DNA from: Actinopolyspora saharensis | GTDB lineage: Bacteria > Actinomycetota > Actinomycetes > Mycobacteriales > Pseudonocardiaceae | Reading direction: 5' to 3' | Assembly (NCBI RefSeq): GCF_900100925.1 | Contig: NZ_FNKO01000001.1 | Span: forward strand, 1,922,001-1,986,000 | Length of the DNA stretch: 64,000 bases | Shown: positions 54,910 to 64,000 of the stretch, piece by piece | How the letters are laid out: every line of letters begins with the position of its first letter | Numbering within the stretch: position 1 is the first letter of the stretch | Translations under genes and position numbers: made by a program | Notes under the pieces: model-generated | The model's input: only the letters and a program-made list of their open reading frames with translations | Databases searched by the model: none | What the model was told of the DNA's origin: nothing

Positions 54910-55850
54910 CGCGATGTCACCTCGGTTGCCGCATCGGGATTGACCAGGACCAGACCAGCATCCCACAGGTCGCTGGTGATGACGCGCACCTGTTCGTCCG
55001 TCGCGGAGGGCAACGGCAGGCGCGGCTGACCGGTTTCGTAGCCGCAGAGACGCATGGCCGTCTTGGAGAAGATGACTCCCCCCACGAAGTTCATCGACCG
55101 GTACACCGGCAGCAGTCCGTAATTGATCTCACGGGCGGTGGCCACGTCACCGGCCTCGTAAGCGTCCAGCATCTGCCGCAACCGGTCACCGACCACGTGG
55201 GCGACCACGCTGACGAAACCGACCGCTCCGACGGACAGCCACGGCAGGTTCAGCGGGTCCTCGCCCGAGTAGTAGGCCAGATCGGAATTGGCCATGACCT
55301 CGCTGCCTGCCAGCAGGTCGTGCTTGGAGTCCTTGACCGCCTTGATCCGGGGGTGCTCCGCCAGCCGCTTGAGCGTGTCGTTCTGGATCGGAACCACGGA
55401 CCGCGGCGGGATGTCGTAGAGCATCACCGGCAGGTCCGTCGCATCGGCCACCGTCGTGAAGTGCGAGTACAACCCCTCCTGCGGAGGTTTCGAGTAGTAC
55501 GGCGTGACGACCAGCAGTCCGTGCGCCCCCGCCTTCTCGGCCCCGCGTGCCAGTTCAACGGAATGCGCCGTGTTGTTGGTACCCGCGCCGGCCACCACGG
55601 TGGCCCGGTCCCCGACCGCCTCGGAGACCGCTCGCAGCAGACGTTCCTTCTCCGCGTCGGTCGTCGTCGGGCTCTCACCGGTCGTACCGTTGACGATCAG
55701 GCCATCGTTGCCTACCCGATCCACCAAGTACGTGGCCAGCTGCTGGGCGTGGTCCAGATCGAGCTGCCCCTCCGAGTCGAAGGGGGTCACCATCGCCGTG
55801 AGAACTCGTCCGAAAGGACGACCTTCGGTAGCTGTGGGGCACACGGTCAT
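54906..55850 (-). CDS. dapA: 4-hydroxy-tetrahydrodipicolinate synthase
   Basis: DapA condenses pyruvate with aspartate semialdehyde, the entry to diaminopimelate and lysine. The 314-residue TIM barrel has GLIVNGTTGESPTTT (catalytic Thr), MLYDIPPRSVV (catalytic Tyr) and IKAVKDSKHDL (Schiff-base Lys). The start is ATG 55850 after GTAGGAGG. It is co-translated with rnj. Its product feeds MurE and dapB encoded in the same window. Confidence 0.96.
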   Translation of the reverse strand: MTVCPTATEGRPFGRVLTAMVTPFDSEGQLDLDHAQQLATYLVDRVGNDGLIVNGTTGESPTTTDAEKERLLRAVSEAVGDRATVVAGAGTNNTAHSVELARGAEKAGAHGLLVVTPYYSKPPQEGLYSHFTTVADATDLPVMLYDIPPRSVVPIQNDTLKRLAEHPRIKAVKDSKHDLLAGSEVMANSDLAYYSGEDPLNLPWLSVGAVGFVSVVAHVVGDRLRQMLDAYEAGDVATAREINYGLLPVYRSMNFVGGVIFSKTAMRLCGYETGQPRLPLPSATDEQVRVITSDLWDAGLVLVNPDAATEVTSR

Positions 55851-56072
55851 GGCTGTCGACGCTACCTCCTACAGGAACTCTCCGGATCGGCCCGTACCGG
55901 AAGGTGGGTGAACGAGTCACCGCCGACCGGAAACATCGGCACGTTCGCGGCGATCACCGGGCGTTGTTCCGGCCGCGGACGGGGTCGCACGCCGATTCTT
56001 CCACGAATCAACACTGTGTCACACGACACATTTCGAATTCCCGCCGTGCCGTCGCGAGCCCGCCCGGCGGGA

Positions 56073-56699
56073 TCAAACGCTGCGGCGCAGGTCCTCCACC
56101 GCGACCACGTCCGCCTCGTTGCCCTCGAAACGAACCAGCGCGGGCTTGCGACCGAAGGCGTGCAGGAGCAGTTCCCCGGCAGGACCGAGTATCCGCACCG
56201 TGCGAGGCCCGTTCCGCGCGGAGATCTCGTGTCCGTCCTCGCTGCGCAGCACCACACCGACGGGACTGCGCCCGTAGAAGTACTTGGCGGTGCGCGACAG
56301 CGCCTTCCAGAGCGCCTCCGCGCGCTCCGGTTCCTCCGGACGGGGTTGCCAGTCCGCCTGAGCCCGCCGCACGTCCTCGTGGTGCACGTAGAACTCCGCG
56401 CTGTTGACCGCCTCGTCCACCGCACCGATCCCGAGCGGATTCCACTTCGGAGGCCCGTTGCGCACCCGGTCCACCAACTCGCCCCACGGCAACTGCGCGA
56501 GCTCGGAGTGAACGCGCTCACCGCGGTCGGCCAGCGCCTTGAGCAGCCTCCCGCCGAGCGCGTCCGGCCGGTGCTCGCGTTTCACCAGGTGAATGGCCAG
56601 CTCACGCGCGGACCATCCCTCGCAGAGCGTCGGAGCGTCCGGCCCCAACCGGTCGAACAGGTCACACAACTGCTGACGTTCATCGTTGGCCACACCCAT
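56073..56699 (-). CDS. TIGR03085 family metal-binding protein (DinB/MDMPI-like)
   Basis: The 208-residue protein begins VANDERQQLCDLFDRLGPDA and contains LCEGWSARELAIHLVKREHR, the N-terminal mycothiol-dependent maleylpyruvate isomerase-like fold with a metal-binding His. A second His lies in SAEFYVHHEDVRRAQ. It belongs to the actinobacterial TIGR03085 set. Mycothiol-linked chemistry is a family-level guess; the substrate is unknown. The start ATG 56699 is fixed by the TAGAGT box 6 bp upstream. Confidence 0.87.
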   Translation of the reverse strand: MGVANDERQQLCDLFDRLGPDAPTLCEGWSARELAIHLVKREHRPDALGGRLLKALADRGERVHSELAQLPWGELVDRVRNGPPKWNPLGIGAVDEAVNSAEFYVHHEDVRRAQADWQPRPEEPERAEALWKALSRTAKYFYGRSPVGVVLRSEDGHEISARNGPRTVRILGPAGELLLHAFGRKPALVRFEGNEADVVAVEDLRRSV

Positions 56700-56705
56700 G
56701 CCCGC

Positions 56706-56711
56706 ACTCTA
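56706..56711 (-). promoter_or_regulatory. Candidate -10 box, leaderless TIGR03085 gene
   Basis: TAGAGT on the minus strand ends 6 bp before ATG 56699. No ribosome site fits, so the mRNA is likely leaderless. Confidence 0.6.
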
Positions 56712-56889
56712 GCCGCACCGGGGCGCCCGGTCGGCCGCGGCACACCGGAACGAACAGCGATCGGCTCCGCGCGGGGCTCCGGACCACGGAACGGCCCGGG
56801 CCACTTCCCGGACACGCGCCGGTCCCGGGGCGCGCCGGAAGAACCGAGCACGCTCGCCGCCCGGCAACCCCGCTCGGCGGAAAGCGGGC

Positions 56890-57642
56890 TCAGCCCTCCG
56901 TCACGTAAGGGCTGGAAGCCACCTCAGTACCGTCCCGCAGTTCGGTGATCTCGAAGTCCCCGAAAACGTTCGGGACCGCCTGCTGCAGCTGCCGCAGACA
57001 CTCGATGGCCAATCCGCGGATCTCCACGTCCGCGTGCTCACTCGCTCGCATGGCGATGAAGTGCCGCCAGGCGCGGTAGTTTCCGGTGACCACGATCTTG
57101 GTCTCGGTGGCGTTCGGCAGCACCGCACGAGCGGCCTGCCTGGCCTGCTTGCGCCGCAGGGTCGCCTTCGGCTCGTCGGCGAACTTCTCCTGCAGAGCCT
57201 GCTGAAGCTCGTTGTAGGCCTCCAGGCTGGCCTGGGTGGCCTCCAGGAACTTCTCGTGCAGTTCCGGGTCCTCGGCGATGATGTCGGGCTCGACCATGCT
57301 CGCGTCCCGCTCGGGAACGTACCGCTGGGACAGCTGCGAGTAGGAGAAGTGCCGGTGCCGGATGAGCTCGTGGGTCAGCGAGCGGGAGATCCCCGTGACG
57401 TAGAAGGTCACGGTTCCGTGCTCGAGCACGGACAGGTGGCCGACCTCCATGATGTGCCCCAGGTACCCCGCGTTGGTCGCCGTCGCGGGATTGGGCTTGC
57501 TCCAGGACTGATAGCAGGCGCGACCGGCGAACTCCGCCAGCGCCTGGCCACCGTCGGCATCAGTCGACCAGTCCACGTCTTCCGGCGGGAAGAACTCGGT
57601 CTTGCCGATCAGCCGTACCTTCGGCGGAACGATCTCGGTCAC
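56890..57642 (-). CDS. thyX: Flavin-dependent thymidylate synthase
   Basis: ThyX methylates dUMP to dTMP using FAD, NADPH and methylene-tetrahydrofolate. The 250-residue protein carries the ThyX signature [17 protein letters not shown]. The C-terminal half has [20 protein letters not shown], and [20 protein letters not shown] is typical. The start is GTG 57642 behind AAGGGG; the long upstream frame (to 58044) is an antisense reading of the next gene. It lies 232 bp from the divergent ribbon-helix-helix gene. Confidence 0.96.
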   Translation of the reverse strand: MTEIVPPKVRLIGKTEFFPPEDVDWSTDADGGQALAEFAGRACYQSWSKPNPATATNAGYLGHIMEVGHLSVLEHGTVTFYVTGISRSLTHELIRHRHFSYSQLSQRYVPERDASMVEPDIIAEDPELHEKFLEATQASLEAYNELQQALQEKFADEPKATLRRKQARQAARAVLPNATETKIVVTGNYRAWRHFIAMRASEHADVEIRGLAIECLRQLQQAVPNVFGDFEITELRDGTEVASSPYVTEG

Positions 57643-57824
57643 GACGGGCGAACCCCTTTCCAGCATGCTAAAAGCCGGATCTCCGGCATTGACTCCCCTG
57701 ATGACGGGGCCCGCGCCACCGGGCGCAACGGCCACCGCCCCCGTGCCACACCCTAAGGGGTCCTCTCGGAGGGACCTCTCGCGGCTGGAGCGCCCCAGCC
57801 CACGCGGGACGCACGAGCAGTGCG

Positions 57825-57877
57825 TGACATCAGGAGGGGTTGTCATGACGTCGAAATGACACCATAGTGACGTCATG
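57825..57877. promoter_or_regulatory. Phased TGAC-type operator repeats over the RHH gene promoter
   Basis: The direct repeats TGACATCA (57825), TGACGTCG (57846), TGACACCA (57857) and TGACGTCA (57868) are spaced 21, 11 and 11 bp, about whole helical turns. In addition CATGACGTC (57844–57852) and GACGTCATG (57869–57877) form a perfect 9-bp inverted repeat with a 16 bp spacer. The array covers the -35, -10 and start codon of the downstream gene. It is the expected pattern for a ribbon-helix-helix autoregulator. Confidence 0.65.
57840..57868 (+). promoter_or_regulatory. Candidate sigma-70-type promoter of the RHH gene
   Basis: A -35 TTGTCA (57840–57845), 17 bp spacer and -10 CATAGT (57863–57868) are followed by ATG 6 bp later. 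This predicts a leaderless transcript. Confidence 0.55.
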
Positions 57878-58426
57878 GATTTGAGTCCGCACATCAACCA
57901 GCTTCGCGAGGATCTCACCTCGGCCGCTTCCGCGGGCGACGAGAGCACGCGCAACGCGGCCGCCCTGCTGTCCGGCGCGCTGGAACCCGCGATGCGCCTG
58001 ACGCTGATGAACGCGCTTTCGGACCTCGCCGCCGAAGTGACCACTCAGTTGGACGGACGGGTGGTGGACCTGCGTCTCGACGGCAGGGACGTCCATCCGG
58101 TGATCAGCGGTCCCGCGACCACTCGGACGGACGGCCAGGACGAGCAGCCGCCCCAGCCTCCCCCGAGCGCCGAGGGCGGAGACATCAGCAGGATCACGCT
58201 GCGCCTGCTGGAAGAGATCAAGGGCCAGGCCGAGCAGGCGGCTTCCTCCCAGGGGGTCTCGCTGAACACCTGGGTGGCCAGGGCCGTTCAGGGAGCACTG
58301 CACGGCAGCAAACCGCGCGGCCCGTGGGACCGCACCCCCTCCGGGGACCCGTCCAGCGGCAACGACCAGGCCGCGGAGGAAGCGGCTTCGGAGGGATCCC
58401 GGCTGCACGGCTGGGTACGCGGCTGA
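57875..58426 (+). CDS. HicB-like ribbon-helix-helix protein
   Basis: The protein has 183 residues. Residues ~1–90 form an alpha/beta region ([40 protein letters not shown]). The segment [20 protein letters not shown] plus [19 protein letters not shown] is an Arc/HicB-type ribbon-helix-helix DNA-binding domain. A Pro-rich linker and an acidic tail surround it. No HicA toxin gene is adjacent, so it is more likely an autoregulator than an antitoxin. The start is ATG 57875, in a leaderless position over a phased repeat operator. Confidence 0.82.
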   Translation: MDLSPHINQLREDLTSAASAGDESTRNAAALLSGALEPAMRLTLMNALSDLAAEVTTQLDGRVVDLRLDGRDVHPVISGPATTRTDGQDEQPPQPPPSAEGGDISRITLRLLEEIKGQAEQAASSQGVSLNTWVARAVQGALHGSKPRGPWDRTPSGDPSSGNDQAAEEAASEGSRLHGWVRG

Positions 58427-58498
58427 CCGTTCGCCCTCGCGTAACGGCTTCCCGTTCGGACGCACCGAGCTCCGCCATCGATCCTCGAGGAGAAGCAC

Positions 58499-59455
58499 AT
58501 GACCGAGCAGTCGGCCCCGCCGCCGGAGGGGCTCGTACGCACCCGCGAGTTCCACGCGCCGGGCCCGGTGGAACTGGAGCTGAGCAACGGGGTCGGGCCC
58601 CTGCACGTCGAACTCGTCGAAACCGACGCGGTTCACGTGGAGGTGCGACACGAACCGGCACACGGGTATCCGGACTGGCGCGGAGGGCTCAGCGGGTTGC
58701 TGAGCTGGGTCAGCGAGCAGATCAACGAGACGGGGATCAAGGCGGGGAACGGCCGCGGCGCGGACGGCGATCGTGAGGATGAGCACGCCTCCGGTGCGGG
58801 CGCCGAAGCGGTCAGGCGGACACGCATCGACATGACCGGAAACAGAGTGGCGGTCCACCCGCCCACGGAGGTTCCGCTGCGTTCCGTGCCGCTCGTCGTG
58901 CGGGTGCACGCACCGAGCGGATCACGGGTCAGCGCGCACACCGGCCCGGGTGAAGTCCGGGTCACCGGCAGCAGCGGCAGGATGAGCATCCAGAGCGGTT
59001 CCGGATCCGTGGAAACCGGGGAGTCCACGGGGACGACGACGGTGCGCACGGGGTCCGGGCGGATCAGTCTCGGAGGGATGCACGCCGAGGTGCAGGCCCG
59101 CAGCGGCAGCGGCCCCGTGGAGATCGCCGCCGTGAACGCGGCCTCCTCGGTAGTTACCGGCAGCGGCAGCGTGTGGTTGGGCGAGGTGTCGGCCGACCTG
59201 CTCGTCCGCTCGGGAAGCGGAAGCATCGCCGTGGCCGACGGCACGGCCGGACAAGTGGAGCTGATCAGCGGTTCCGGGGACGTGCAGTTCGCGGTCGGCA
59301 ACGACGTCGCGGCCGAGGTCGACCTCGTCTCCTCGACGGGAAGCGTGGCCAGTGAGCTCGAGGTCACCACCGAACCTCCGAGCGAGGACCCTCCCCCGCT
59401 GCGGGTGTTCGGGCGCACGGGCAGCGGCCGCGCCCTGCTGACCTCCTCGATCTGA
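58499..59455 (+). CDS. DUF4097 family beta-repeat protein
   Basis: The 318-residue protein is built from short beta repeats of the SGSG type ([62 protein letters not shown]). This is typical of DUF4097 right-handed beta solenoids. No signal peptide or membrane helix is visible, so it is cytoplasmic or exported without a classical signal. The start is ATG 58499 after CGAGGAG. It follows the RHH gene by 72 bp, making a two-gene unit. The function is unknown. Confidence 0.87.
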   Translation: MTEQSAPPPEGLVRTREFHAPGPVELELSNGVGPLHVELVETDAVHVEVRHEPAHGYPDWRGGLSGLLSWVSEQINETGIKAGNGRGADGDREDEHASGAGAEAVRRTRIDMTGNRVAVHPPTEVPLRSVPLVVRVHAPSGSRVSAHTGPGEVRVTGSSGRMSIQSGSGSVETGESTGTTTVRTGSGRISLGGMHAEVQARSGSGPVEIAAVNAASSVVTGSGSVWLGEVSADLLVRSGSGSIAVADGTAGQVELISGSGDVQFAVGNDVAAEVDLVSSTGSVASELEVTTEPPSEDPPPLRVFGRTGSGRALLTSSI

Positions 59456-59548
59456 GGCACTGCGGCTCCCCGCCCCAGTTCCGGAAGGTGTCCCACCACC
59501 CACCGCGGTCTCGTGCTCCGGCGCGTTCGGCGGGACGAGCGGAAAACG

Positions 59549-60766
59549 CTACCCGAGCAGCGCGCGCAGCTCCCGCACGAGATCCCCGTGCTCGCCCACG
59601 GCCACTTCCCCCAGATCGAGCCAGTCGGCCATCTCCCGGAGGGAGCGGGCCAGCTCCGAGGCAACCCTGCCGGTTTCGACCCCGGGCTCCGCGAAGGCGC
59701 CGGGGACCCGCAGTGCTCCCGAGCGCCGGTCGGCCTTGAGGTCCACCCGCGCCACCAGCCGATCGTCCAGCAGGAACGGGAAGACGTAGTAGCCGTACTC
59801 CCTGCGGTCCCGCGGGACGTAGATCTCGATGCGGTACCGGAACCCGAAGAGACGCTCGGTCCGCGGGCGACACCACACCAGCGGGTCGAAGGGCGCCAGC
59901 AACGCGCGGGCCCCGACCGAACGCGGGGTACGCGCACGATGGTGCAGGTAGGCCCGCTCCGACCACCCGCGCACCGCCACCGGCTCGAGCTCGTCTCTCT
60001 CCACCAGTTCCGCCACGGCCGCGCGTGAGCGCGCGGCGGACAAGCGGTAGTAGTCCCGCAGATCGGGCTCCGTGGCCACTCCCAGCGCCCGTCCCGCGCG
60101 GGAGACCAGCTCCCGCACCGCCTCCTCCTCGGCGGGGTCGCTGGCCAGCACGTCCGCCGGCAGGACCCGCTCCGGCAGCTCGTAGAGCCGCTCGAAGCCC
60201 CTGCGGGTGCCCGTGGTCAGCTCCCCTGCGGCGAACAGCAGCTCACAGGCGCGCTTGGTGTCCGAGCGGTTCCACCACGTCCCCTTGCCCGCGTGCTGAG
60301 CTCCCCCGAGCTGGCTCTCCAGCGCGCCCGCCCCGACCGGTCCGGACTCCTTGACCGCGGTGAGCACCTCGTCCAGCAGTCGTGGAGCACGTTCGCGCAG
60401 CTCCCGGTGGCCGCGCCGCTCGGGATCACCGAACTCGCGCATTCGCCACCGCAGCAGCGGCCAGTCCTCCACGGGGATCAGCGAGGCCTCGTGCGCCCAG
60501 TACTCCACCAGCAACCGGGGACTGCGCGCCGAGGGGTTCCAGGCTGCCGCGTCCAGCAGCCGGCCGTCGTAGGCACCCAACCTGCTGAACAACGGCATGT
60601 AGTGGGCGCGAACCGCCACGTTGACCGAGTCGAGTTGGAAGAGGTGCGTGCGGTTCAGCACCCGACGCAGCTGCCCGCGTCCCGGCTGTCCCGCGGAAGG
60701 GGCATCGACGAATCCCTGCGCCGCCAGCGCGGTGCGCCGGGCCGCTTCGGCACTCATGGTCCGCAT
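59549..60766 (-). CDS. AlkX/YcaQ-type winged-helix DNA glycosylase
   Basis: This ~405-residue protein belongs to the HTH_42 (YcaQ/AlkZ) family, which unhooks interstrand crosslinks and removes bulky alkylated bases. The active-site segment is [20 protein letters not shown]; the QLD form points to the AlkX/YcaQ branch rather than the QxQ antibiotic-resistance AlkZ branch. Other family blocks are [29 protein letters not shown] and the strand [20 protein letters not shown]. The start is uncertain: ATG 60766, ATG 60757 and GTG 60772 are possible. It is divergent from the GNAT gene. Confidence 0.88.
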   Translation of the reverse strand: MRTMSAEAARRTALAAQGFVDAPSAGQPGRGQLRRVLNRTHLFQLDSVNVAVRAHYMPLFSRLGAYDGRLLDAAAWNPSARSPRLLVEYWAHEASLIPVEDWPLLRWRMREFGDPERRGHRELRERAPRLLDEVLTAVKESGPVGAGALESQLGGAQHAGKGTWWNRSDTKRACELLFAAGELTTGTRRGFERLYELPERVLPADVLASDPAEEEAVRELVSRAGRALGVATEPDLRDYYRLSAARSRAAVAELVERDELEPVAVRGWSERAYLHHRARTPRSVGARALLAPFDPLVWCRPRTERLFGFRYRIEIYVPRDRREYGYYVFPFLLDDRLVARVDLKADRRSGALRVPGAFAEPGVETGRVASELARSLREMADWLDLGEVAVGEHGDLVRELRALLG

Positions 60767-60868
60767 GGACACCGATCATGCCAGCCGGGTCCGACACACC
60801 GCGCTCACGGCGTCGAAGCCGGGCACGAGCGCGGACGGCCTTGACCGTACACACCACTCCGGACACGT

Positions 60869-60874
60869 TAGGTT
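60869..60874 (+). promoter_or_regulatory. Candidate -10 box, leaderless GNAT mRNA
   Basis: TAGGTT ends 7 bp before ATG 60882, with no ribosome site. The transcript is probably leaderless. Confidence 0.55.
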
Positions 60875-60881
60875 GTCCGGC

Positions 60882-61439
60882 ATGGCCGATGCTGATGTGC
60901 GGAGCGCCGTGGCCGCGGACGCCGCCGAAATCGCCCGGATTCAACTGAGCACCTGGAACAGCGCCTACGGCGAACTGCTCCCGGAAACAGCGCTGAACGA
61001 GCTGACCCAGGAGGACACCGAACAACACTGGCTGGAAGCCATCGAAGACGATTCCGCGAAGGTGCTTCTCGCCGAGGAGGGCGGCTGGCCCGTCGGTTTC
61101 TGCGCCGGAGGTCCCGCCCCGGTCTCCGAGACGACCAACGCCGACGGCGGTCTCCCGGACGACGCGAGCACGGTCGGCCTGGTGAGCACACTGCTCGTCG
61201 AACCGCGGTGGGGACGCCGAGGCCACGGGGGCAGGCTGCTCTGGCACCTCACCGAGCACCTGCGCGCGAACGGCCTCACCCGAGCGATCACCTGGATCCC
61301 GGAATCCGATGAGGCCTCCATGGCCTTCTACCGCGGAATCGGCTGGGAACCAGACGGTACGGTCCGCACCCTGGACGCCAGGGGATATCCGCTGCGTGAA
61401 CTGCGGCTGACCGGCGGAGTGGAGCTACAGCTGAAGTGA
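60882..61439 (+). CDS. GNAT family N-acetyltransferase
   Basis: The 185-residue protein has the GNAT core: DVRSAVAADAAEIARIQLST, then GLVSTLLVEPRWGRRGHGG with the acetyl-CoA pyrophosphate loop RRGHGG, and FYRGIGWEPDGTVRTL near the end. The substrate is not evident. The leaderless TAGGTT box supports ATG 60882; the longer upstream frame would run through the divergent glycosylase promoter. It resembles Rv2775 by neighbourhood with dapB, but that is only context. Confidence 0.86.
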   Translation: MADADVRSAVAADAAEIARIQLSTWNSAYGELLPETALNELTQEDTEQHWLEAIEDDSAKVLLAEEGGWPVGFCAGGPAPVSETTNADGGLPDDASTVGLVSTLLVEPRWGRRGHGGRLLWHLTEHLRANGLTRAITWIPESDEASMAFYRGIGWEPDGTVRTLDARGYPLRELRLTGGVELQLK

Positions 61440-61558
61440 GCGGATCCCGGCGTGCTGCCCGTCGCCCCGGGCAGCGCTTGCCGCCGATCTTTCCCGGCAG
61501 GGCCGTCGATCGACTCGCGAGGGCCTGCCGGGAGGCCGGCCGAGGCCGGAAAACCGGG

Positions 61559-62046
61559 TCAGTCGCGCACGCGCTCCCGCTGCTCCAGGTCGATCGCCTT
61601 GCGCATGGCCTGACGGCCACGGTTGCGGTCCCCGGCCAGATCGTAGGCCTGGGCCAGGGCGAACCAGACGCGCCAGTCCTCCGGCTCCCGCTCCATCTCG
61701 GCACGCTTCTGCTCGAACCACTCGTCGGCGGCGTCACGGCGCACCCTGCCGGAGGGGCGCAGCGGCAGGTGCGAATGGTCCGGCAACGCGTCCTCATCGG
61801 CCAGCCTCCCGGCGAGCCGCTGCGTGCGGACTCCGAACCTGATCTGGTCCGCAACCAGGACCGCGCCGAGCACCGGCAGCACGAGCACCGCCACACCCAG
61901 CACGATCACGAGGGGCTTGCCGCTGAGCAGCATCGTCACCGCACGACTACCCATCAGCACCAGGTAGACGAGCAGCACGACCGCGATCAGCAGGGCGTAG
62001 AAGCGCGGACCGAACACTCGCGCACGCCGCTCGGTTCCTCCGGACA

Positions 62047-62047
<1 letters not shown>
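61559..62047 (-). CDS. Membrane protein with TPR-like tail (Rv2772c-like)
   Basis: The 162-residue protein has two membrane helices (FYALLIAVVLLVYLVLMG, LVIVLGVAVLVLPVLGAVLV). A cytoplasmic tail with WRVWFALAQAYDLAGDRNRG and AMRKAIDLEQRER follows, which looks like a single tetratricopeptide hairpin. It is encoded just after dapB, the position of Rv2772c. The ATG at 62047 shares one base with the dapB stop (TGATG); GTG 62050 with a GTGA overlap is equally possible. The function is unknown. Confidence 0.82.
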
Positions 62048-62943
<896 letters not shown>

Positions 62944-62967
62944 TCAGCTGAGGGGTGGGGCAGGCCT

Positions 62968-64000
62968 TCAGCCCTCGGCGGACTCGCTCTGCGTCTCCGC
63001 CTGCTGCTCGGCGTCCTGGCCCGACTCGGACTCCTCGTCCACCGGCACCAGGCTGATCTTGCCCCGGCTGTCGATGTCGGCGATCTCCACGCGGAGCTTG
63101 TCCCCCACGTTGACGACGTCCTCGACCTTGCCGATCCGTTTGCCGTTGCCCAGCTTCGAGATGTGCACCAGCCCGTCCTTGCCGGGCATCAGCGAGACGA
63201 ACGCGCCGAAGGCGGCCGTTTTGACCACGGTCCCGAGGAACCGCTCCCCGACCTTGGGCAGCTGCGGGTTGGCGATAGCGTTGATCCGCTCGATCGCGGC
63301 CTCCGCCGAGGGCCCGTCCGAAGCACCGACGTAGATGGTGCCGTCGTCCTCGATCGTGATCTCGGCGCCGGTCTCCTCGGTGATCGTGTTGATCATCTTG
63401 CCCTTCGGGCCGATGACCTCACCGATCTTGTCCACCGGCACGGAGACCGAGGTCACTCGCGGCGCGTGCGGGCTCATCTCGTCCGGCGAACCGATCGCCT
63501 GGGCCATCACGTCGAGGATGGTGAAGCGGGCGTCCTTGGCCTGGTTCAGCGCCTGGCCGAGGACCTCGGAGGGGATGCCGTCGAGCTTGGTGTCCAGCTG
63601 CAGCGCGGTGATGTACTCCTTGGTCCCCGCGACCTTGAAGTCCATGTCGCCGTAGGCGTCCTCGGCCCCGAGGATGTCGGTCAGGGCGACGTAGCGCGTC
63701 TGGTTGTCGACCTCGTCGGAGACGAGCCCCATCGCGATCCCCGCGACCGGGGCCTTGAGCGGAACACCCGCGTTGAGCAGCGACAGCGTGGACGCGCAGA
63801 CCGATCCCATCGAGGTGGAACCGTTGGAGCCGAGCGCCTCGGAGACCTGGCGCAGCGCGTAGGGGAAGTCGTCCCTGCTCGGAAGCACCGGAACCAGTGC
63901 GCGCTCGGCGAGCGCGCCGTGACCGATCTCCCGCCGCTTCGGGGTGCCCACTCGTCCCGTCTCACCAGTGGAGTAGGGCGGGAAGTTGTAGTGGTGCATG
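62968..64000 (-). CDS. pnp: Polyribonucleotide nucleotidyltransferase, N-terminal part outside window
   Basis: PNPase degrades RNA 3' to 5' phosphorolytically and makes heteropolymeric tails. Only the C-terminal ~343 residues are present; the 5' end lies beyond the right edge. Visible parts are the second RNase PH domain ([40 protein letters not shown]), the KH domain ([20 protein letters not shown]) and the S1 domain ([31 protein letters not shown]). An acidic, Gln-rich tail closes it. It follows the dapB region as in M. tuberculosis, where gpsI is nearby. Confidence 0.97.
   Translation of the reverse strand, partial: MHHYNFPPYSTGETGRVGTPKRREIGHGALAERALVPVLPSRDDFPYALRQVSEALGSNGSTSMGSVCASTLSLLNAGVPLKAPVAGIAMGLVSDEVDNQTRYVALTDILGAEDAYGDMDFKVAGTKEYITALQLDTKLDGIPSEVLGQALNQAKDARFTILDVMAQAIGSPDEMSPHAPRVTSVSVPVDKIGEVIGPKGKMINTITEETGAEITIEDDGTIYVGASDGPSAEAAIERINAIANPQLPKVGERFLGTVVKTAAFGAFVSLMPGKDGLVHISKLGNGKRIGKVEDVVNVGDKLRVEIADIDSRGKISLVPVDEESESGQDAEQQAETQSESAEG

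Noticed and set aside
52948..55029. Long plus-strand open frame opposite rnj
   Set aside because: It runs through the rnj terminator and a clear metallo-beta-lactamase gene; no domain is visible.
57643..58044. N-terminal extension of thyX
   Set aside because: The frame stays open but reads antisense to the RHH gene; GTG 57642 has a good ribosome site and gives the normal family length.
57875..58426. HicA/HicB toxin–antitoxin pair
   Set aside because: The RHH protein is HicB-like, but no HicA-sized gene lies on either side; the partner is a DUF4097 protein.

Overview
This 64 kb window is chromosomal core sequence from a high-GC actinomycete. GTG and TTG starts are frequent, start/stop overlaps of the ATGA, GTGA or TTGA type are common, and several promoters look leaderless. 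Gene content and order recall Mycobacterium tuberculosis, but blocks that are far apart there are neighbours here: a dnaE–rluA–lspA–ileS block, the cell-wall/division (dcw) cluster, the clgR–pspA–pspM block, and a pgsA–argA–ftsK–rnj–dapA–thyX–dapB–pnp block. The style fits Pseudonocardiales or Actinopolyspora-like genera, but genus cannot be fixed from sequence alone. No CRISPR array, tRNA, rRNA, insertion sequence or prophage was seen.

Layout. 1–13 kb: dnaE (3' end outside the window), a Pro-rich membrane-free hypothetical protein, DedA, a RluA-type pseudouridine synthase, lspA, a methionine aminopeptidase remnant, gnd, and ileS behind a T-box leader. 12.6–34.6 kb: the dcw cluster on the minus strand. 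In transcription order it reads rsmH, ftsL, ftsI, murE, murF, mraY, murD, ftsW, murG, murC, ftsQ, (an opposing plus-strand gene), ftsZ, yfiH, yggS, sepF, yggT, wag31 and a small membrane protein. Almost every precursor step from UDP-MurNAc to lipid II is encoded here, with the septal synthase pair FtsW/FtsI and the polar and septal scaffolds Wag31, FtsZ and SepF. mraZ is missing from its usual place ahead of rsmH.

35–43.8 kb: a plus-strand moxR–DUF58–transglutaminase (TgpA-type) operon diverges from the dcw cluster. It is followed by a DUF3040 protein, a methyltransferase/ParA divergent pair with apparently leaderless promoters, and a nucleobase permease. 44–53 kb: the envelope-stress block clgR, pspA, pspM, then cinA–pgsA, argA (N-acetylglutamate synthase), a secreted phospholipase A2, ftsK, and a 79-residue secreted protein flanked by strong inverted repeats. 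53–64 kb: rnj, dapA, a TIGR03085-type protein, thyX, a ribbon-helix-helix gene with a repeat-rich operator followed by a DUF4097 gene, an AlkX/YcaQ-type DNA glycosylase, a GNAT enzyme, a membrane protein, dapB and the 3' part of pnp. dapA and dapB supply meso-diaminopimelate, the amino acid that MurE adds.

No clearly new multi-gene system is evident. The best second-look items are: the helically phased TGAC-type repeats over the promoter and start of the ribbon-helix-helix gene; the loss of mraZ with a structured leader before rsmH; the insertion of an opposing methyltransferase-fold gene between ftsQ and ftsZ; the unusually long FtsZ linker; and the small secreted protein with its downstream palindromes.
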